DNA from: Rhodoplanes sp.
GTDB lineage: Bacteria; Pseudomonadota; Alphaproteobacteria; Rhizobiales; Xanthobacteraceae
Assembly (NCBI RefSeq): GCF_013377085.1
Contig: NZ_JACAAX010000023.1
Span: 1 to 64,000, forward strand
Direction: 5' to 3'
DNA: 64,000 nt
Part shown: positions 40,569 to 49,659 of the stretch, in pieces
How the letters are laid out: every line of letters starts with the position of its first letter
Position numbering within the stretch: position 1 is the stretch's first letter
The notes under the pieces: model-generated
The model's database searches: none
What the model saw: the letters and a program-made list of their open reading frames with translations, nothing else
Told to the model about the DNA's origin: nothing
Program-made: the position numbers and the translations under genes

Positions 40569-41729
40569 TCACCCCCGCACCGCGCGCCGCACCGATTCGA
40601 TCACCCGGTCCTGCGTCGGCGCGTCCATGTAGGCGTGCATCGGCAGGCTGATCACTTCGCCGGCGACGCGGTCCGACACCGGCAGGCCGTTGCCGGCCGT
40701 CGGGAAGTGCTTGTAGGCGACCTGGCGGTGCAGCGGGATCGGATAGTAGATCGCGGTCGGCACGCCGTCGGCCTTCAGGGCCGCGGCAAATTTTTCACGC
40801 GATCCTGCGGGGATGCGGATGGTGTACTGGGCCCACACGGAGGAGCAGCCCTCCGGCACCACCGGCACGCCGACCACGTCGGCGAGGCCCTCGGCATAGC
40901 GGCGCGCAACCACGTCGCGCGCAAGAATCTCGTCGGGGAAGATCCGCAGCTTCTCGATCAGCACCGCGGCCTGCACGGTGTCGAGCCGCGATGTGAGGCC
41001 GATGCGGATATTGTCGTACTTGTCGGAGCCATGGCCGTGCACGCGCAGGCTCTTCAGGGTGGCGACCAGATCGTCGTCGTCCGTGAAGATCGCGCCGCCG
41101 TCGCCGTAACAGCCGAGCGGTTTGGCCGGGAAGAAGCTGGTGGCCGTCGCCGTGGCGAGACCATCGGTGCCGAGCCGCTTGCCCTTGTAGGTCGCGCCGA
41201 ACGACTGCGCGGCGTCGTCGAGCACGAACAGGCCCTCGGCCTTGGCCAACGCCGCGATGGCGTCGTGGTCGGCCGGCAGGCCGAACAGATCGACCGGGAT
41301 GATTCCGCGCGGCTTCAAGCCGAGTTGCTTCGCCCTGGCGATCGCCGCGGCGGCGCTCTCGACCGAGAGGTTGTAGGTCGTCTCGTCGATGTCGGCGAAC
41401 ACCGGCGTCGCGCGATGCAGCGCGACCACCTCGGCGGTGGCGCAGAACGTGAAGGACGGGCAGATCACCGCGTCGCCGGGCCCGATGCCCTTCGCCATCA
41501 GCACCAGCGACAGCGCGTCGGTGCCGCTGGCGCAGGTGACGGCCTTGCCGGCGCCGCAGAACGCGGCGAGCTCGGCTTCCAGCGTCTGCACCTCGGGGCC
41601 GAGGATGAACTGGCAATGCGCGAGCACGCGCGCGACCGCCTCGTCGACGCGGGTGCCGAGCGCGCGGCGTTGCGCCGCCACGTCGATGAAGGGGATCGGC
41701 GACGGCTGCAAGCGGGCGTGCTGGGTCAT
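40569..41729 (-). CDS. DegT/DnrJ/EryC1-family sugar aminotransferase
   Basis: A 386-residue fold-type I PLP enzyme. The Schiff-base Lys203 is in FFPAKPLGCYGDGGA; the PLP-ring aspartate is in VLDDAAQSFGA (Asp171/172); SGTDALSL binds phosphate. It adds an amino group to a nucleotide-linked keto-sugar. Paired with the Gfo/Idh/MocA dehydrogenase encoded 41 bases upstream, it resembles the WlbE-WlbA (WbpE-WbpB) pair that makes 3-amino-3-deoxy sugars from UDP-GlcNAcA. The exact sugar is inferred. ATG at 41729. Confidence 0.87.
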   Translation of the reverse strand: MTQHARLQPSPIPFIDVAAQRRALGTRVDEAVARVLAHCQFILGPEVQTLEAELAAFCGAGKAVTCASGTDALSLVLMAKGIGPGDAVICPSFTFCATAEVVALHRATPVFADIDETTYNLSVESAAAAIARAKQLGLKPRGIIPVDLFGLPADHDAIAALAKAEGLFVLDDAAQSFGATYKGKRLGTDGLATATATSFFPAKPLGCYGDGGAIFTDDDDLVATLKSLRVHGHGSDKYDNIRIGLTSRLDTVQAAVLIEKLRIFPDEILARDVVARRYAEGLADVVGVPVVPEGCSSVWAQYTIRIPAGSREKFAAALKADGVPTAIYYPIPLHRQVAYKHFPTAGNGLPVSDRVAGEVISLPMHAYMDAPTQDRVIESVRRAVRG

Positions 41730-41770
41730 GGGTATCCTGGACGTGAGGGAGCGCCGAGCGGGTTCGCGCG

Positions 41771-42769
41771 TCAGCGCGCCGCGACCCGCGGCTTGCGCAC
41801 CGGCTGGTTGAGCGCCGCGCTGCCGCCTTCGAGGCAGCGGATGGCGATTTCGAGGCTGGCGACGCCCTCCTCGCCGCCGACCGGCGGCTTGGTTCCGGTG
41901 CGCACCGCCTTGACGAAGGCGCCGAGCTCGGACCGCAGCGGCTCGTCGTGGCCGACCGACAGGTGGCGCATCGAGTAGCTGCCGTCCGGCTGGAAGCCGA
42001 AGCATTCGGTGACCTGGCGGGTCAGCAGGTCGCCCGTGATGTATTTCCGCTTGGTCGCGATCTGAACGGTGCGCGCCTTGAACGGCGTCAGCCAGTTGGT
42101 GTTGATGTGGGCGAGCACACCCGAGGCCGTGCGGAACTGCAGGAGCGCGATGTCCTCGCGCTCGGCCTTGGCGCTGGAGAGCTGCGGCTGCACCTCGACG
42201 ATCTCGGAGTCCGTGAACCAGCGCACCAGATCGATGTCGTGCACGGCGAGGTCGATGACGATGCCGACATTCGACATGCGGGGCGGGAACGGCCCGACCC
42301 GCGTGATGGCGATCGACAGGATATCCTCGTTGCGGATCGCTTCTTTCAGGGCCTGGGTCGCCGGGTTGAAGCGCTCGACATGGCCGACCATCAGCGTGAG
42401 GTTGGCCCGGCGCGCCGCATCGATGATCTCGCGGCCCTGCTCGACCGTCGAGGCGATCGGCTTCTCGACCATCACGTGAACGCCGCGATGGATACAGGCG
42501 AGCGCGAGGTCGCGGTGCAGATGGGTGGGGCCCGCGATCGTCACCGCGTCGACGCCGAAATCCAGAAGCTTGCCGACGTCCGGAAAGGTGCCGCAACCGA
42601 GCGTGCGGCCGACGAACTCGGTCTGGCCGACATTCGGATCGGCGACGCCGATGAGCTGCACGCCGGGCAGGCCGGCGAACACGCGCGCGTGGTTGCATCC
42701 CATCACGCCGACGCCGACGACGCCGACGCGCAACGGCTTCTGTCCGCTGCTCCTCGCGTTGTCGACCAT
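41771..42769 (-). CDS. Gfo/Idh/MocA-family sugar dehydrogenase (WlbA-like)
   Basis: A 332-residue NAD-dependent oxidoreductase. The Rossmann loop is VGVVGVGVMGCNHAR, then VEKPIA with the active-site Lys, and HDIDLVRWF with the catalytic His. This is the WlbA/WbpB type that oxidises C3 of UDP-N-acetylglucosaminuronate. The aminotransferase that follows would use the 3-keto product. The ATG at 42769 gives MVDNARSSGQKPLRVGVVG; an upstream extension is not supported. It is first of a gene set with the aminotransferase and murJ. Confidence 0.85.
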   Translation of the reverse strand: MVDNARSSGQKPLRVGVVGVGVMGCNHARVFAGLPGVQLIGVADPNVGQTEFVGRTLGCGTFPDVGKLLDFGVDAVTIAGPTHLHRDLALACIHRGVHVMVEKPIASTVEQGREIIDAARRANLTLMVGHVERFNPATQALKEAIRNEDILSIAITRVGPFPPRMSNVGIVIDLAVHDIDLVRWFTDSEIVEVQPQLSSAKAEREDIALLQFRTASGVLAHINTNWLTPFKARTVQIATKRKYITGDLLTRQVTECFGFQPDGSYSMRHLSVGHDEPLRSELGAFVKAVRTGTKPPVGGEEGVASLEIAIRCLEGGSAALNQPVRKPRVAAR

Positions 42770-42955
42770 GCCCAACCCCCGTCTTTTTGCCTGCCGCCCT
42801 CCTAGCACGCTGCGCCGCGCCGTGCGACGTGAAAAGACGGTCAGTCAAACACGTTTTGATTCAAATATTTACAATTCGACTTTGGCGCGTCCTGCCAGCT
42901 CTTGTGCAGCCCGCGACGGTCGCGCCGTGCAGTATTCGGCGCCGCGGGCGACTGG

Positions 42956-44203
42956 TCAGCGGGCGATCCCGTATCCCTCGAGATCGATCTCCGGCGTGCG
43001 GCCCGAGACGATGTCGGCGACGATGCGGCCGCTGCCGCAGGCCTGCGTCCAGCCGTTCGAGCCATGGCCGACGTCCAGGAAAAGCCCCTCGATCGTGGTC
43101 GCGCCGAGATAGGGCGGACCGTCCGGCGTCATCGGCCGCAAGCCTGCCCAGGGTGCTGCCGCACCGTCGACCGCAGCGCCCGGGAAGATCGCCCGCACGG
43201 TCCGCAGCACCGCCTCGATACCATCCGGCCGCACGTCGAGGCCGTAGCCGGCCACCTCCGCCATGCCGGCGGCGCGCAGGCGGTTGCCGAGCCGCGCGAT
43301 CATCACCTTGGAATGCTCGTCCATCACGGCGGAGCGCGGGCCGTCGTCGTTCGATGCGAGATCGACCGTGATGGAATAGCCCTTCACCGGATAGATCGGC
43401 AGGTCGAGGCCGATCGGCCGCAGCAGGAACGGCGCCTCGACGCCCAGCGCGATCACGACAGCGTCCGCCTCGTGGGTGCCTTTGTCGGTCTCGACACCGC
43501 GCAGCCGACCGCCATCGACACGCAGCCTGGTGACCGTGGTATCGAACGCGAAGGTGACGCCCTCGCCCTGCAGGCGCGCGGCGAGCCCGGACGTGAACAG
43601 GGCGCAGTCGCCGGTCTCGTCACCCGGCAGGTTGAGGCCACCGGCGAACCGGATCCGCGAACGCGCCAGCGCCGGCTCGGCGGCGAGCACGCCTGCTTCG
43701 TCGAGCAGCTCATGAACGACGCCGAACTGTTGCAGCACGGCGGCGGCGCGACGGCCGCCCGCCACCTCGTCCTCGGTACGGAACAACTGAAGGACACCGC
43801 CCTCGCCGTGATCATAGGCGATGCCGGTCTCGTGGCGCAGCGCCACCAGACACGCCTTGCTGTAATGGGCGATGCGCTGCATGCGCGCCTTGTTGCGGGC
43901 GAAGCGCTCGGCCGTGCAGTTGCCGGCGAAGGCGGCGAGCCATGCCCACTGATGCGGATCGAGCTTCGGCCGCAGCGCCAGCGGCGCATAGCGGTCGAGC
44001 ATCCAGCGCAAGGCTTTCACCGGCATGCCGGGCGCCGCCCACGGACCGGCGAAGCCGGGACAGACGCCGCCGGCATTGCCGAAGCTCGTCTCGAGAGCGG
44101 GCGCGGACCGCCGCTCCAGCACGGAGACACGATGGCCGGCGGCGTGGAGATAATGAGCGCAGGCGGTGCCGACCACCCCTGCCCCGAGCACGAGAACGTT
44201 CAT
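42956..44203 (-). CDS. FAD-dependent D-amino acid dehydrogenase-like oxidase
   Basis: A 415-residue DAO-family flavoprotein. The FAD dinucleotide loop is VLGAGVVGTACAHYL (residues 4-18), ETSFGNAGGVCPGFAGPWAAP is close to the DadA pattern, and the C-terminal GHGSNGWTQACGSG closes the FAD site. It should oxidise D-amino acids to 2-oxo acids and ammonia, passing electrons to quinone. GGAAGCG precedes the ATG at 44203. With the Asp/Glu racemase, the exported RidA and the DapA-like aldolase nearby, an amino-acid catabolism theme is plausible. Confidence 0.85.
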   Translation of the reverse strand: MNVLVLGAGVVGTACAHYLHAAGHRVSVLERRSAPALETSFGNAGGVCPGFAGPWAAPGMPVKALRWMLDRYAPLALRPKLDPHQWAWLAAFAGNCTAERFARNKARMQRIAHYSKACLVALRHETGIAYDHGEGGVLQLFRTEDEVAGGRRAAAVLQQFGVVHELLDEAGVLAAEPALARSRIRFAGGLNLPGDETGDCALFTSGLAARLQGEGVTFAFDTTVTRLRVDGGRLRGVETDKGTHEADAVVIALGVEAPFLLRPIGLDLPIYPVKGYSITVDLASNDDGPRSAVMDEHSKVMIARLGNRLRAAGMAEVAGYGLDVRPDGIEAVLRTVRAIFPGAAVDGAAAPWAGLRPMTPDGPPYLGATTIEGLFLDVGHGSNGWTQACGSGRIVADIVSGRTPEIDLEGYGIAR

Positions 44204-44294
44204 GATGAAGCGCTTCCGATCACTGCGGGATGAGTGTTTGGTCCCCGTGTAGACAGCCGACCGGCACGGACAGAACCTGTCGTGGGCCAGAGGT

Positions 44295-44433
44295 CCACCC
44301 TCCCCTGGAGGGGGAGGGTCGGGCGCGAGCGAAGCTCGCGACCGGGGTGGGGTGAAGCCGCAAACGCCGGCTTCGCCGATCACCCCCTTCCGCCGAGCTG
44401 CGCTCGGCGACCTCCCCCCTCCAGGGGGAGGTG
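44295..44433. repeat. Mirrored intergenic repeat, family B, copy 2 (opposite orientation)
   Basis: It begins CCACCCTCCCCTGGAGGGGG, contains GGGGTGAAGCCGCAAACGCC and GCTGCGCTCGGCGACC, and ends CCCCCCTCCAGGGGGAGGTG. It is the same element as at 51063-51200, read from the other side. It lies upstream of the DadA-like gene and after the Bug gene's stop. Confidence 0.85.
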
Positions 44434-44449
44434 AAGGCGAGCAAACACC

Positions 44450-45436
44450 TCACTCCGTCTTGATGTTCGAGTCCTTGATGATCTTCAGGTAGCGGGTCAT
44501 CTCGTCGTCGATGAACTTGGCGAACTCGGCCTGGCTGGTCCCGATCGGCTCGAAGCCGAGCGTGGCGAAGCGCTTCTTGGTATCGTCCTGGCCCAGCACC
44601 TTGACGGACGCCGCCTGAAGCTTGTCCGCGATCTCCGGCGGCAGGCCCTTGGGCGCCCACAGCCCGTACCAGGAGACGAAGTCGAGCGGCTTCATGCCCG
44701 ACTCCTCGACGGTCGGGATCTCGGGCGCGATCGTGGCGCGCTTCAGGCTGGTGATGGCGAGGGCCTTGATCTTGCCCGACTGGGCGAGCGGCAGCGACGA
44801 CACCATCGGATCGGCGATGAGCTGAATCTGGCCGCTCATCAGGTCGGTCAGCATCGGGCCGCCGCCCTTGTAGGCGATCACCAGCGCGTCGACACCGGCC
44901 TCGCGCTTGAGCAGCTCGACCGCCAAATGGCCGGCCGAGCCGAAGCTCGAGGTCGCGAAGGTGAACTTCTCCGGCGACTTGCGGACCAGATCGAAAAACT
45001 CCTTCAGATTGGTGGCCGGCACGTTGGGGCTCGTGCTGACGACCAGTGGCCCGGCCGCGACCAGGGTGATCGGGGTGAAGTCCTTCACCACGTCGTAAGG
45101 CGCGCTCTTGAACAGAAACGGCGTGACCACGTGGATCGACGCCTGCAGCAGCAGCGTGTAGCCGTCGGGGGTCGCCTTGGCGACCGAGTTGGCGCCGACC
45201 AGGCCGCCGGCGCCGCCGGCGCGGTTCTCGACGATCACGCTGACGCCGAGCGACTCCTGCAGCTTCTGCGCCATGATGCGGGCGACGCCGTCGACCGAGC
45301 CGCCGGCCGGATAAGGCACCACCATGGTGATGTTGCGGGACGGATAGGGTTGGGCATGGGCCGGCGCCATCGTCAGCGCCGTGCCCGCCAGGGCCGTGAC
45401 CGCGACGGCCATGGCCGCCAAGCTCGCTCGTATCAT
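44450..45436 (-). CDS. Bug/TctC-family tripartite tricarboxylate receptor
   Basis: A 328-residue periplasmic binding protein with a signal peptide (ending APAHAQ). It opens YPSRNITMVVPYPAGGSVDG, the Bug family signature, with ENRAGGAGGLVGANSVAKA and ATPDGYTLLL. These proteins trap carboxylates and related molecules for TctAB-type carriers, which are not in the window. Orphan Bug genes are common in some alpha- and betaproteobacteria. It is on the same strand as the SDR and DapA-like genes that lie just upstream. Confidence 0.9.
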   Translation of the reverse strand: MIRASLAAMAVAVTALAGTALTMAPAHAQPYPSRNITMVVPYPAGGSVDGVARIMAQKLQESLGVSVIVENRAGGAGGLVGANSVAKATPDGYTLLLQASIHVVTPFLFKSAPYDVVKDFTPITLVAAGPLVVSTSPNVPATNLKEFFDLVRKSPEKFTFATSSFGSAGHLAVELLKREAGVDALVIAYKGGGPMLTDLMSGQIQLIADPMVSSLPLAQSGKIKALAITSLKRATIAPEIPTVEESGMKPLDFVSWYGLWAPKGLPPEIADKLQAASVKVLGQDDTKKRFATLGFEPIGTSQAEFAKFIDDEMTRYLKIIKDSNIKTE

Positions 45437-45476
45437 CTCGTTCCTCGTGTGCTCGGGTCGAGAGCCTGGACGGCCC

Positions 45477-46256
45477 TCAGTAGGTCCCGGGGTAGCTTCC
45501 ACCGTCTATCAGCAAATTCTGGCCGGTTATGAAGCCGGCCTTCGAGGAGCACAAAAAAGCAAAATACGCGCCGAGTTCTTCCGGATCGCCATAACGTCGT
45601 GCTGGATTCGCTGCCGCACGCGCATGCCAGACCTGCTCGAAGCGATCGCCGACGTCGTCGATCATGCCACGGATGTGCCGGCGCTGCGCGTCGCTGTCGA
45701 AGATTCCCGGCAGCAGATTGTTGATCGTGACGTTGCTGGCGACCGTCTGACGCGAGATGCCGGCGACGAAGCCGACCAGGCCCGAGCGCGCGCCGTTGGA
45801 GAGGCCGAGCTCCGGCTGAGCGATCTTCACGCTGCGCGACACGATGTTGACGATGCGGCCGAAGCGGCGCGCCGTCATGCCGTCGACGGTGCGGCGGATC
45901 ATGTCGATCGGCCCCAGCATCATGGCGTCGAGCGCGTCGATCCAGTTTTCGCGGGTCCAGGTTCGAAAATCGCCCGGCAGCGGCCCGTCGGCATTGTTGA
46001 GCAGGATGTCGGGCTCGGGACAGGCGGCGAGCAGCGCGGCCCGGCCCTGCTCGGTGGTGATGTCGGCCGCGACGACCGTCACCTCGGCGCCGGTCTGATC
46101 ACGAATCTCCTGCGCGGTCTGTTCCAGCGTCTCGCGGGTGCGCGCCGCGATGGTGACGGCGACGCCCTCGCGGGCGAGCGCCACCGCACAGGCCTTGCCG
46201 AGGCCGCGGCTCGCGCCGCACAGAAGCGCCTTGCGGCCGGCAATTCCCAGATCCAT
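45477..46256 (-). CDS. Atypical SDR lacking YxxxK, second copy
   Basis: A 259-residue Rossmann protein of the same length as the one at 13219-13998. The nucleotide loop is GASRGLG; Ser140 is present (VSRSVK), but the Tyr and Lys sites read Ser153 and Arg157 (GLSNGARSGL). Both copies share MDLG-AGR, ACAxALA and TGQNLLIDGG. It is placed between a Bug protein gene and a DapA-like aldolase gene on one strand, with short gaps (40 and 36 bases), which suggests a role in the same catabolic pathway. Confidence 0.87.
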   Translation of the reverse strand: MDLGIAGRKALLCGASRGLGKACAVALAREGVAVTIAARTRETLEQTAQEIRDQTGAEVTVVAADITTEQGRAALLAACPEPDILLNNADGPLPGDFRTWTRENWIDALDAMMLGPIDMIRRTVDGMTARRFGRIVNIVSRSVKIAQPELGLSNGARSGLVGFVAGISRQTVASNVTINNLLPGIFDSDAQRRHIRGMIDDVGDRFEQVWHARAAANPARRYGDPEELGAYFAFLCSSKAGFITGQNLLIDGGSYPGTY

Positions 46257-46292
46257 GACAAGGCTCCTGACGCGTGAGGCGTCCGCGTTCCG

Positions 46293-47234
46293 TCAGGCCG
46301 CGACCGCCGCCAGCGGCTTCAGCGTGTAGCCGTAGGTCTTGTCGAGGCCGAGCTCCGAGATGATGCGCAAGCCCCTGGCGAGATGATCGGCGGCGAGTCC
46401 GGTGAGCGGCTTGCGCAGATCGCCGGCCGGCAGGCCGACCGCCTTCATCAGCGACTTCACCGCGACCGGGTTGATGGCCGAGTAGGTGAAGTGAAGGAGC
46501 GGCAGCATGCGCAGATAGGTCTCGCGGAAGTTCACGGCGTCGGAATAATCCTTCCACGGCGTCGAGATGGTGGCGATCTCGCGCGGCGCCACGTTGCCGG
46601 TCATGTTGGCGGTGCCGTGGCCGCCGAGGCTCATGGTCGGCACCACGAGGCCGAGATTGGGGCTGTCGCAGCACATCACGGCGACGTCGGGCTTGCCGGC
46701 CAGCACCTGCGCGACCTGGCCGACCCGGCCGGTCGACTCCTTGTGCACCACGTAGTTCGGATGCTTGAAGATGCGCAGCAGGCTGTCCCAGGAGAGGTCG
46801 CTCTTCACCCGCGGCGGATTGTTGTAGATGCCGAGCGGCAGATCGGTCGCGTCGGCGACGTCGAGGAAGAAACGCTCGATGTCGTCCTCGGGGGCGCAAA
46901 TATAGGCAGGCGCCGCCAGAATGGCGCCGTCCGCGCCATTGTCCTTGGCGAACGTCACCATCGCGATGGTGGACTCGGTGTTGTTGCCAGTGCAGCCGAA
47001 GAAGATCGGCATCTTCGGCGTCTTCATCTTCGCCGTCTCGACGATGATGGCCTTCTTCTCCTCGATCGACAGCATCGAGGTCTCGCCGGTCGAGCCCATG
47101 ATCAGGATCGCGGCCGTGCCGTTGTCCTCATGGAATTTCAGCAGCGTGCGGAACGCCGCGAAGTCGACCGTGCCGTCCTTGTTGAACGGCGTGATCAGCG
47201 CGACGAACGAGCCGGCCAGCTTGGTCTTCGACAT
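46293..47234 (-). CDS. DapA-family (dihydrodipicolinate synthase-like) aldolase/hydratase
   Basis: A 313-residue TIM barrel. It has GSTGETSML, the Tyr in GIYNNPP (Tyr137) and the Schiff-base lysine in VVHKESTG (Lys165). Family members join or split pyruvate adducts. A role outside lysine synthesis is likely because the gene is surrounded by a Bug binding protein and an atypical SDR, the usual setting for catabolic members. ATG at 47234 follows CCGGAG. Confidence 0.85.
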   Translation of the reverse strand: MSKTKLAGSFVALITPFNKDGTVDFAAFRTLLKFHEDNGTAAILIMGSTGETSMLSIEEKKAIIVETAKMKTPKMPIFFGCTGNNTESTIAMVTFAKDNGADGAILAAPAYICAPEDDIERFFLDVADATDLPLGIYNNPPRVKSDLSWDSLLRIFKHPNYVVHKESTGRVGQVAQVLAGKPDVAVMCCDSPNLGLVVPTMSLGGHGTANMTGNVAPREIATISTPWKDYSDAVNFRETYLRMLPLLHFTYSAINPVAVKSLMKAVGLPAGDLRKPLTGLAADHLARGLRIISELGLDKTYGYTLKPLAAVAA

Positions 47235-47267
47235 GGTGATCTCCGGAAGTCCTGATTGACGATGGTT

Positions 47268-49571
47268 TCACACCGGCGCGCTCGCGCGCGCAAGGGGCGG
47301 CGGATCGAAGGCCCGCACGGGTGGCGCGATCCCGACGAAACGCTCCACCTCGACGAGCGTCGACTGGGCGCTCGACCCTTGCGTGAGGCGCGAGGTGCCG
47401 ATGTCGGGCGTCAGCACGTTGGGGTTGCCGTGAACGTCGAGGCCGTCACCGGCAGGCGACGGATCGAACCAGGCGCCGGTCGCCATCACGACGACGCCGC
47501 GGGCAAGGCCGGGATCGATCACCACCCCGGCGAGGCACGCACCCCGCGCATTGTGGACCCGCACCATGTCGCCGTCCCCGAGGCCGCGGCAGGCCGCGTC
47601 GTCCGGGTTGAGGCGGATCGGCTCACGCCCGTGAATTTTTCCCGCGGCCGAGACCGGCCCGGGATCGGTCTGGCTGTGCAGACGGCGCACCGGCTGGTTG
47701 GTGATCAGATGCAGCGGATGGCGCGCCGCCTCGGGCGCCCCCAGCCATTCGGCCGGCGGCAGCCAGGCGGGATGCGGCGGCGCGTCGTCGTAGCCGAAGG
47801 CCGCGACCGCCGCCGAGGCGATCTCGATCCGTCCCGAGGGCGTCGCCAAGCAATGGCGCTCCGGGTCCTGGCGGAACTCCTCGAACAGCACGAAGTCGCG
47901 CTTCGGCGGCGGCAGCTCGATGAATCCCTCGGCCCAGAACTGCTGGAACGACGGCAGCTCGATCGCGCGCGCCGCGGCGGCGGCGCGAAAGCCGTCATAG
48001 ACCAGCCGGCACCACGCCATCTCGTCGCGGCCTTCGGTGAAGGCCTCGGCATAGCCGAGCTTGCCCGCGAGCGCAGCGAAGATGTCCATGTCGTTTCGCG
48101 CCTCGCCGACCGGCGCGATGGCGCGATGCATGGCGAAGATGAAGGCGTCGCGCGAGGTGCCGCCGACATCGTTGCGCTCGAGCGGCGTCGTCGCCGGCAG
48201 CACGATGTCGGCATGGCGCGCCGTCGGCGTCCACCACGACTCGTGCACCACGATGGTCTCGGGCTTCTGCCAGGCGCGCTGCAGACGGTTGAGATCCTGG
48301 TGGTGATGGAACGGATTGCCGCCCGCCCAATAGACCAGGCGCACGTCCGGATAAGTCAGCGCGTGGCCGTTGAACTCATAAGACCCGCCGGGATCCAGCA
48401 GCATGTCGGCGACGCGGGCGACCGGGATCGCCAGCTTGGCCGGATTGGGCGGCGTCGCGGTCTCCGGTCCCGGCATCGCGGTGCGCGGCAGGCCGGTGCC
48501 GTGGATCGAGCCGTGGCCGAAGCCGAAGCCCTCGCCCGGCAGACCGATGCCGCCCAGCATCGCGGCGAGCGTGATCAACCCCCAATAGGGCTGCTCGCCG
48601 TGATGGGCGCGCTGCAGCGACCAGGTCGCCGTCATGTAGGTTTTCTGCGACGCGGCGCGGCGCGCCAGATCGACGATCGTGTCGGCCGGCACGCCGCAGA
48701 TTTTTTCGGCCCAGTCGGCCGTCTTGGCGACACCGTCGCTGCGACCCGTCAGATAATCGGCGAAGGTCTCGAAGCCGGCGCAGTAGCGTGCCAGGAAGGC
48801 CGCATCATGACGGCCTTCGACAAGCAGCGTGTGGGCCATGCCGAGCATCATGGCGACGTCGGTGTTGGGCCGGATGGGGATCCACTCGGCGTCCAAGAAC
48901 TCCGGCGCGTCGGCCTTCATCGGGCTGACATTGACGAACGCGATCCCGGCGGCGCGGGCGCGGCGCAGCCACGTCTCGGTGTCGTGCGAGCCGACGCCGC
49001 CGGAGCCGACCTGGCTGTTCTTCAGGGCGAGGCCGCCGAAGGCGATCATCAGCCGGGTGTTGGCGATCACGCTGTTCCAGTCGGTGGCGCGGCCCGTCAC
49101 CGGCTGGAACGTGCCGAGCACATGCGGCAGCAGGAACTGGGCGGTGCCGAACGAGTAGTTGGAGAGCTGGTCGACGAAGCCGCCGCCGAGCGCCAGGAAA
49201 CGCCGTACCAGCGTGCGGGCGTGATGCACGCGGCCCGCCGACGACCAGCCGTAGGAGCCGCCGAACAGTCCCGCCGGCCCGTGCGTCTCCCGCACCCGCG
49301 AAATCTCACCGGCGACCAGATCCAGCGCCTCGTTCCACGACACCTCCCGGAATGCGTCGTGGCCGGTGCGCGGCCGCCCTTCGCGAAATCCTTCGCGCAC
49401 CGCCGGCCGGGCGATGCGCAGCGGCGAGTGCACCATCTCCGGAATGGCGGCCAGCATCGGCGAGGGCGCCGGGTCGCGGGCGAAGGGCGCGCAGCGGACG
49501 ACGCGGCCGTGCTCGACCGTCGCCGTGAAGGCGCCCCAGTGGGACAGCGAGGGGATGCGTTCGGGGGTCAT
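47268..49571 (-). CDS. BisC/TorZ-type molybdopterin oxidoreductase
   Basis: A 767-residue DMSO-reductase-family enzyme with no N-terminal Fe-S Cys motif, as in BisC, TorA and DorA. GGSYGWSSAGRVHHA carries the Mo-ligand serine (Ser111 by comparison with DMSO reductase). Cofactor-binding segments include NPFHHHQDL, ATTPLERND, TNQPVRRLHSQ and the late GASFDP-like ATGAWFDPS. It probably reduces an S- or N-oxide such as methionine sulfoxide, biotin sulfoxide or TMAO. There is no obvious Tat signal, so it would be cytoplasmic like BisC. Confidence 0.87.
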   Translation of the reverse strand: MTPERIPSLSHWGAFTATVEHGRVVRCAPFARDPAPSPMLAAIPEMVHSPLRIARPAVREGFREGRPRTGHDAFREVSWNEALDLVAGEISRVRETHGPAGLFGGSYGWSSAGRVHHARTLVRRFLALGGGFVDQLSNYSFGTAQFLLPHVLGTFQPVTGRATDWNSVIANTRLMIAFGGLALKNSQVGSGGVGSHDTETWLRRARAAGIAFVNVSPMKADAPEFLDAEWIPIRPNTDVAMMLGMAHTLLVEGRHDAAFLARYCAGFETFADYLTGRSDGVAKTADWAEKICGVPADTIVDLARRAASQKTYMTATWSLQRAHHGEQPYWGLITLAAMLGGIGLPGEGFGFGHGSIHGTGLPRTAMPGPETATPPNPAKLAIPVARVADMLLDPGGSYEFNGHALTYPDVRLVYWAGGNPFHHHQDLNRLQRAWQKPETIVVHESWWTPTARHADIVLPATTPLERNDVGGTSRDAFIFAMHRAIAPVGEARNDMDIFAALAGKLGYAEAFTEGRDEMAWCRLVYDGFRAAAAARAIELPSFQQFWAEGFIELPPPKRDFVLFEEFRQDPERHCLATPSGRIEIASAAVAAFGYDDAPPHPAWLPPAEWLGAPEAARHPLHLITNQPVRRLHSQTDPGPVSAAGKIHGREPIRLNPDDAACRGLGDGDMVRVHNARGACLAGVVIDPGLARGVVVMATGAWFDPSPAGDGLDVHGNPNVLTPDIGTSRLTQGSSAQSTLVEVERFVGIAPPVRAFDPPPLARASAPV

Positions 49572-49659
49572 CGGCTCGGGGTCGGGGGTTCGCGGGGCTC
49601 GGTCCCGCGGGCTATTCGGCCCGCGGAGATGGGGCGCGACTGTGGATCAGCCCCGGTCG

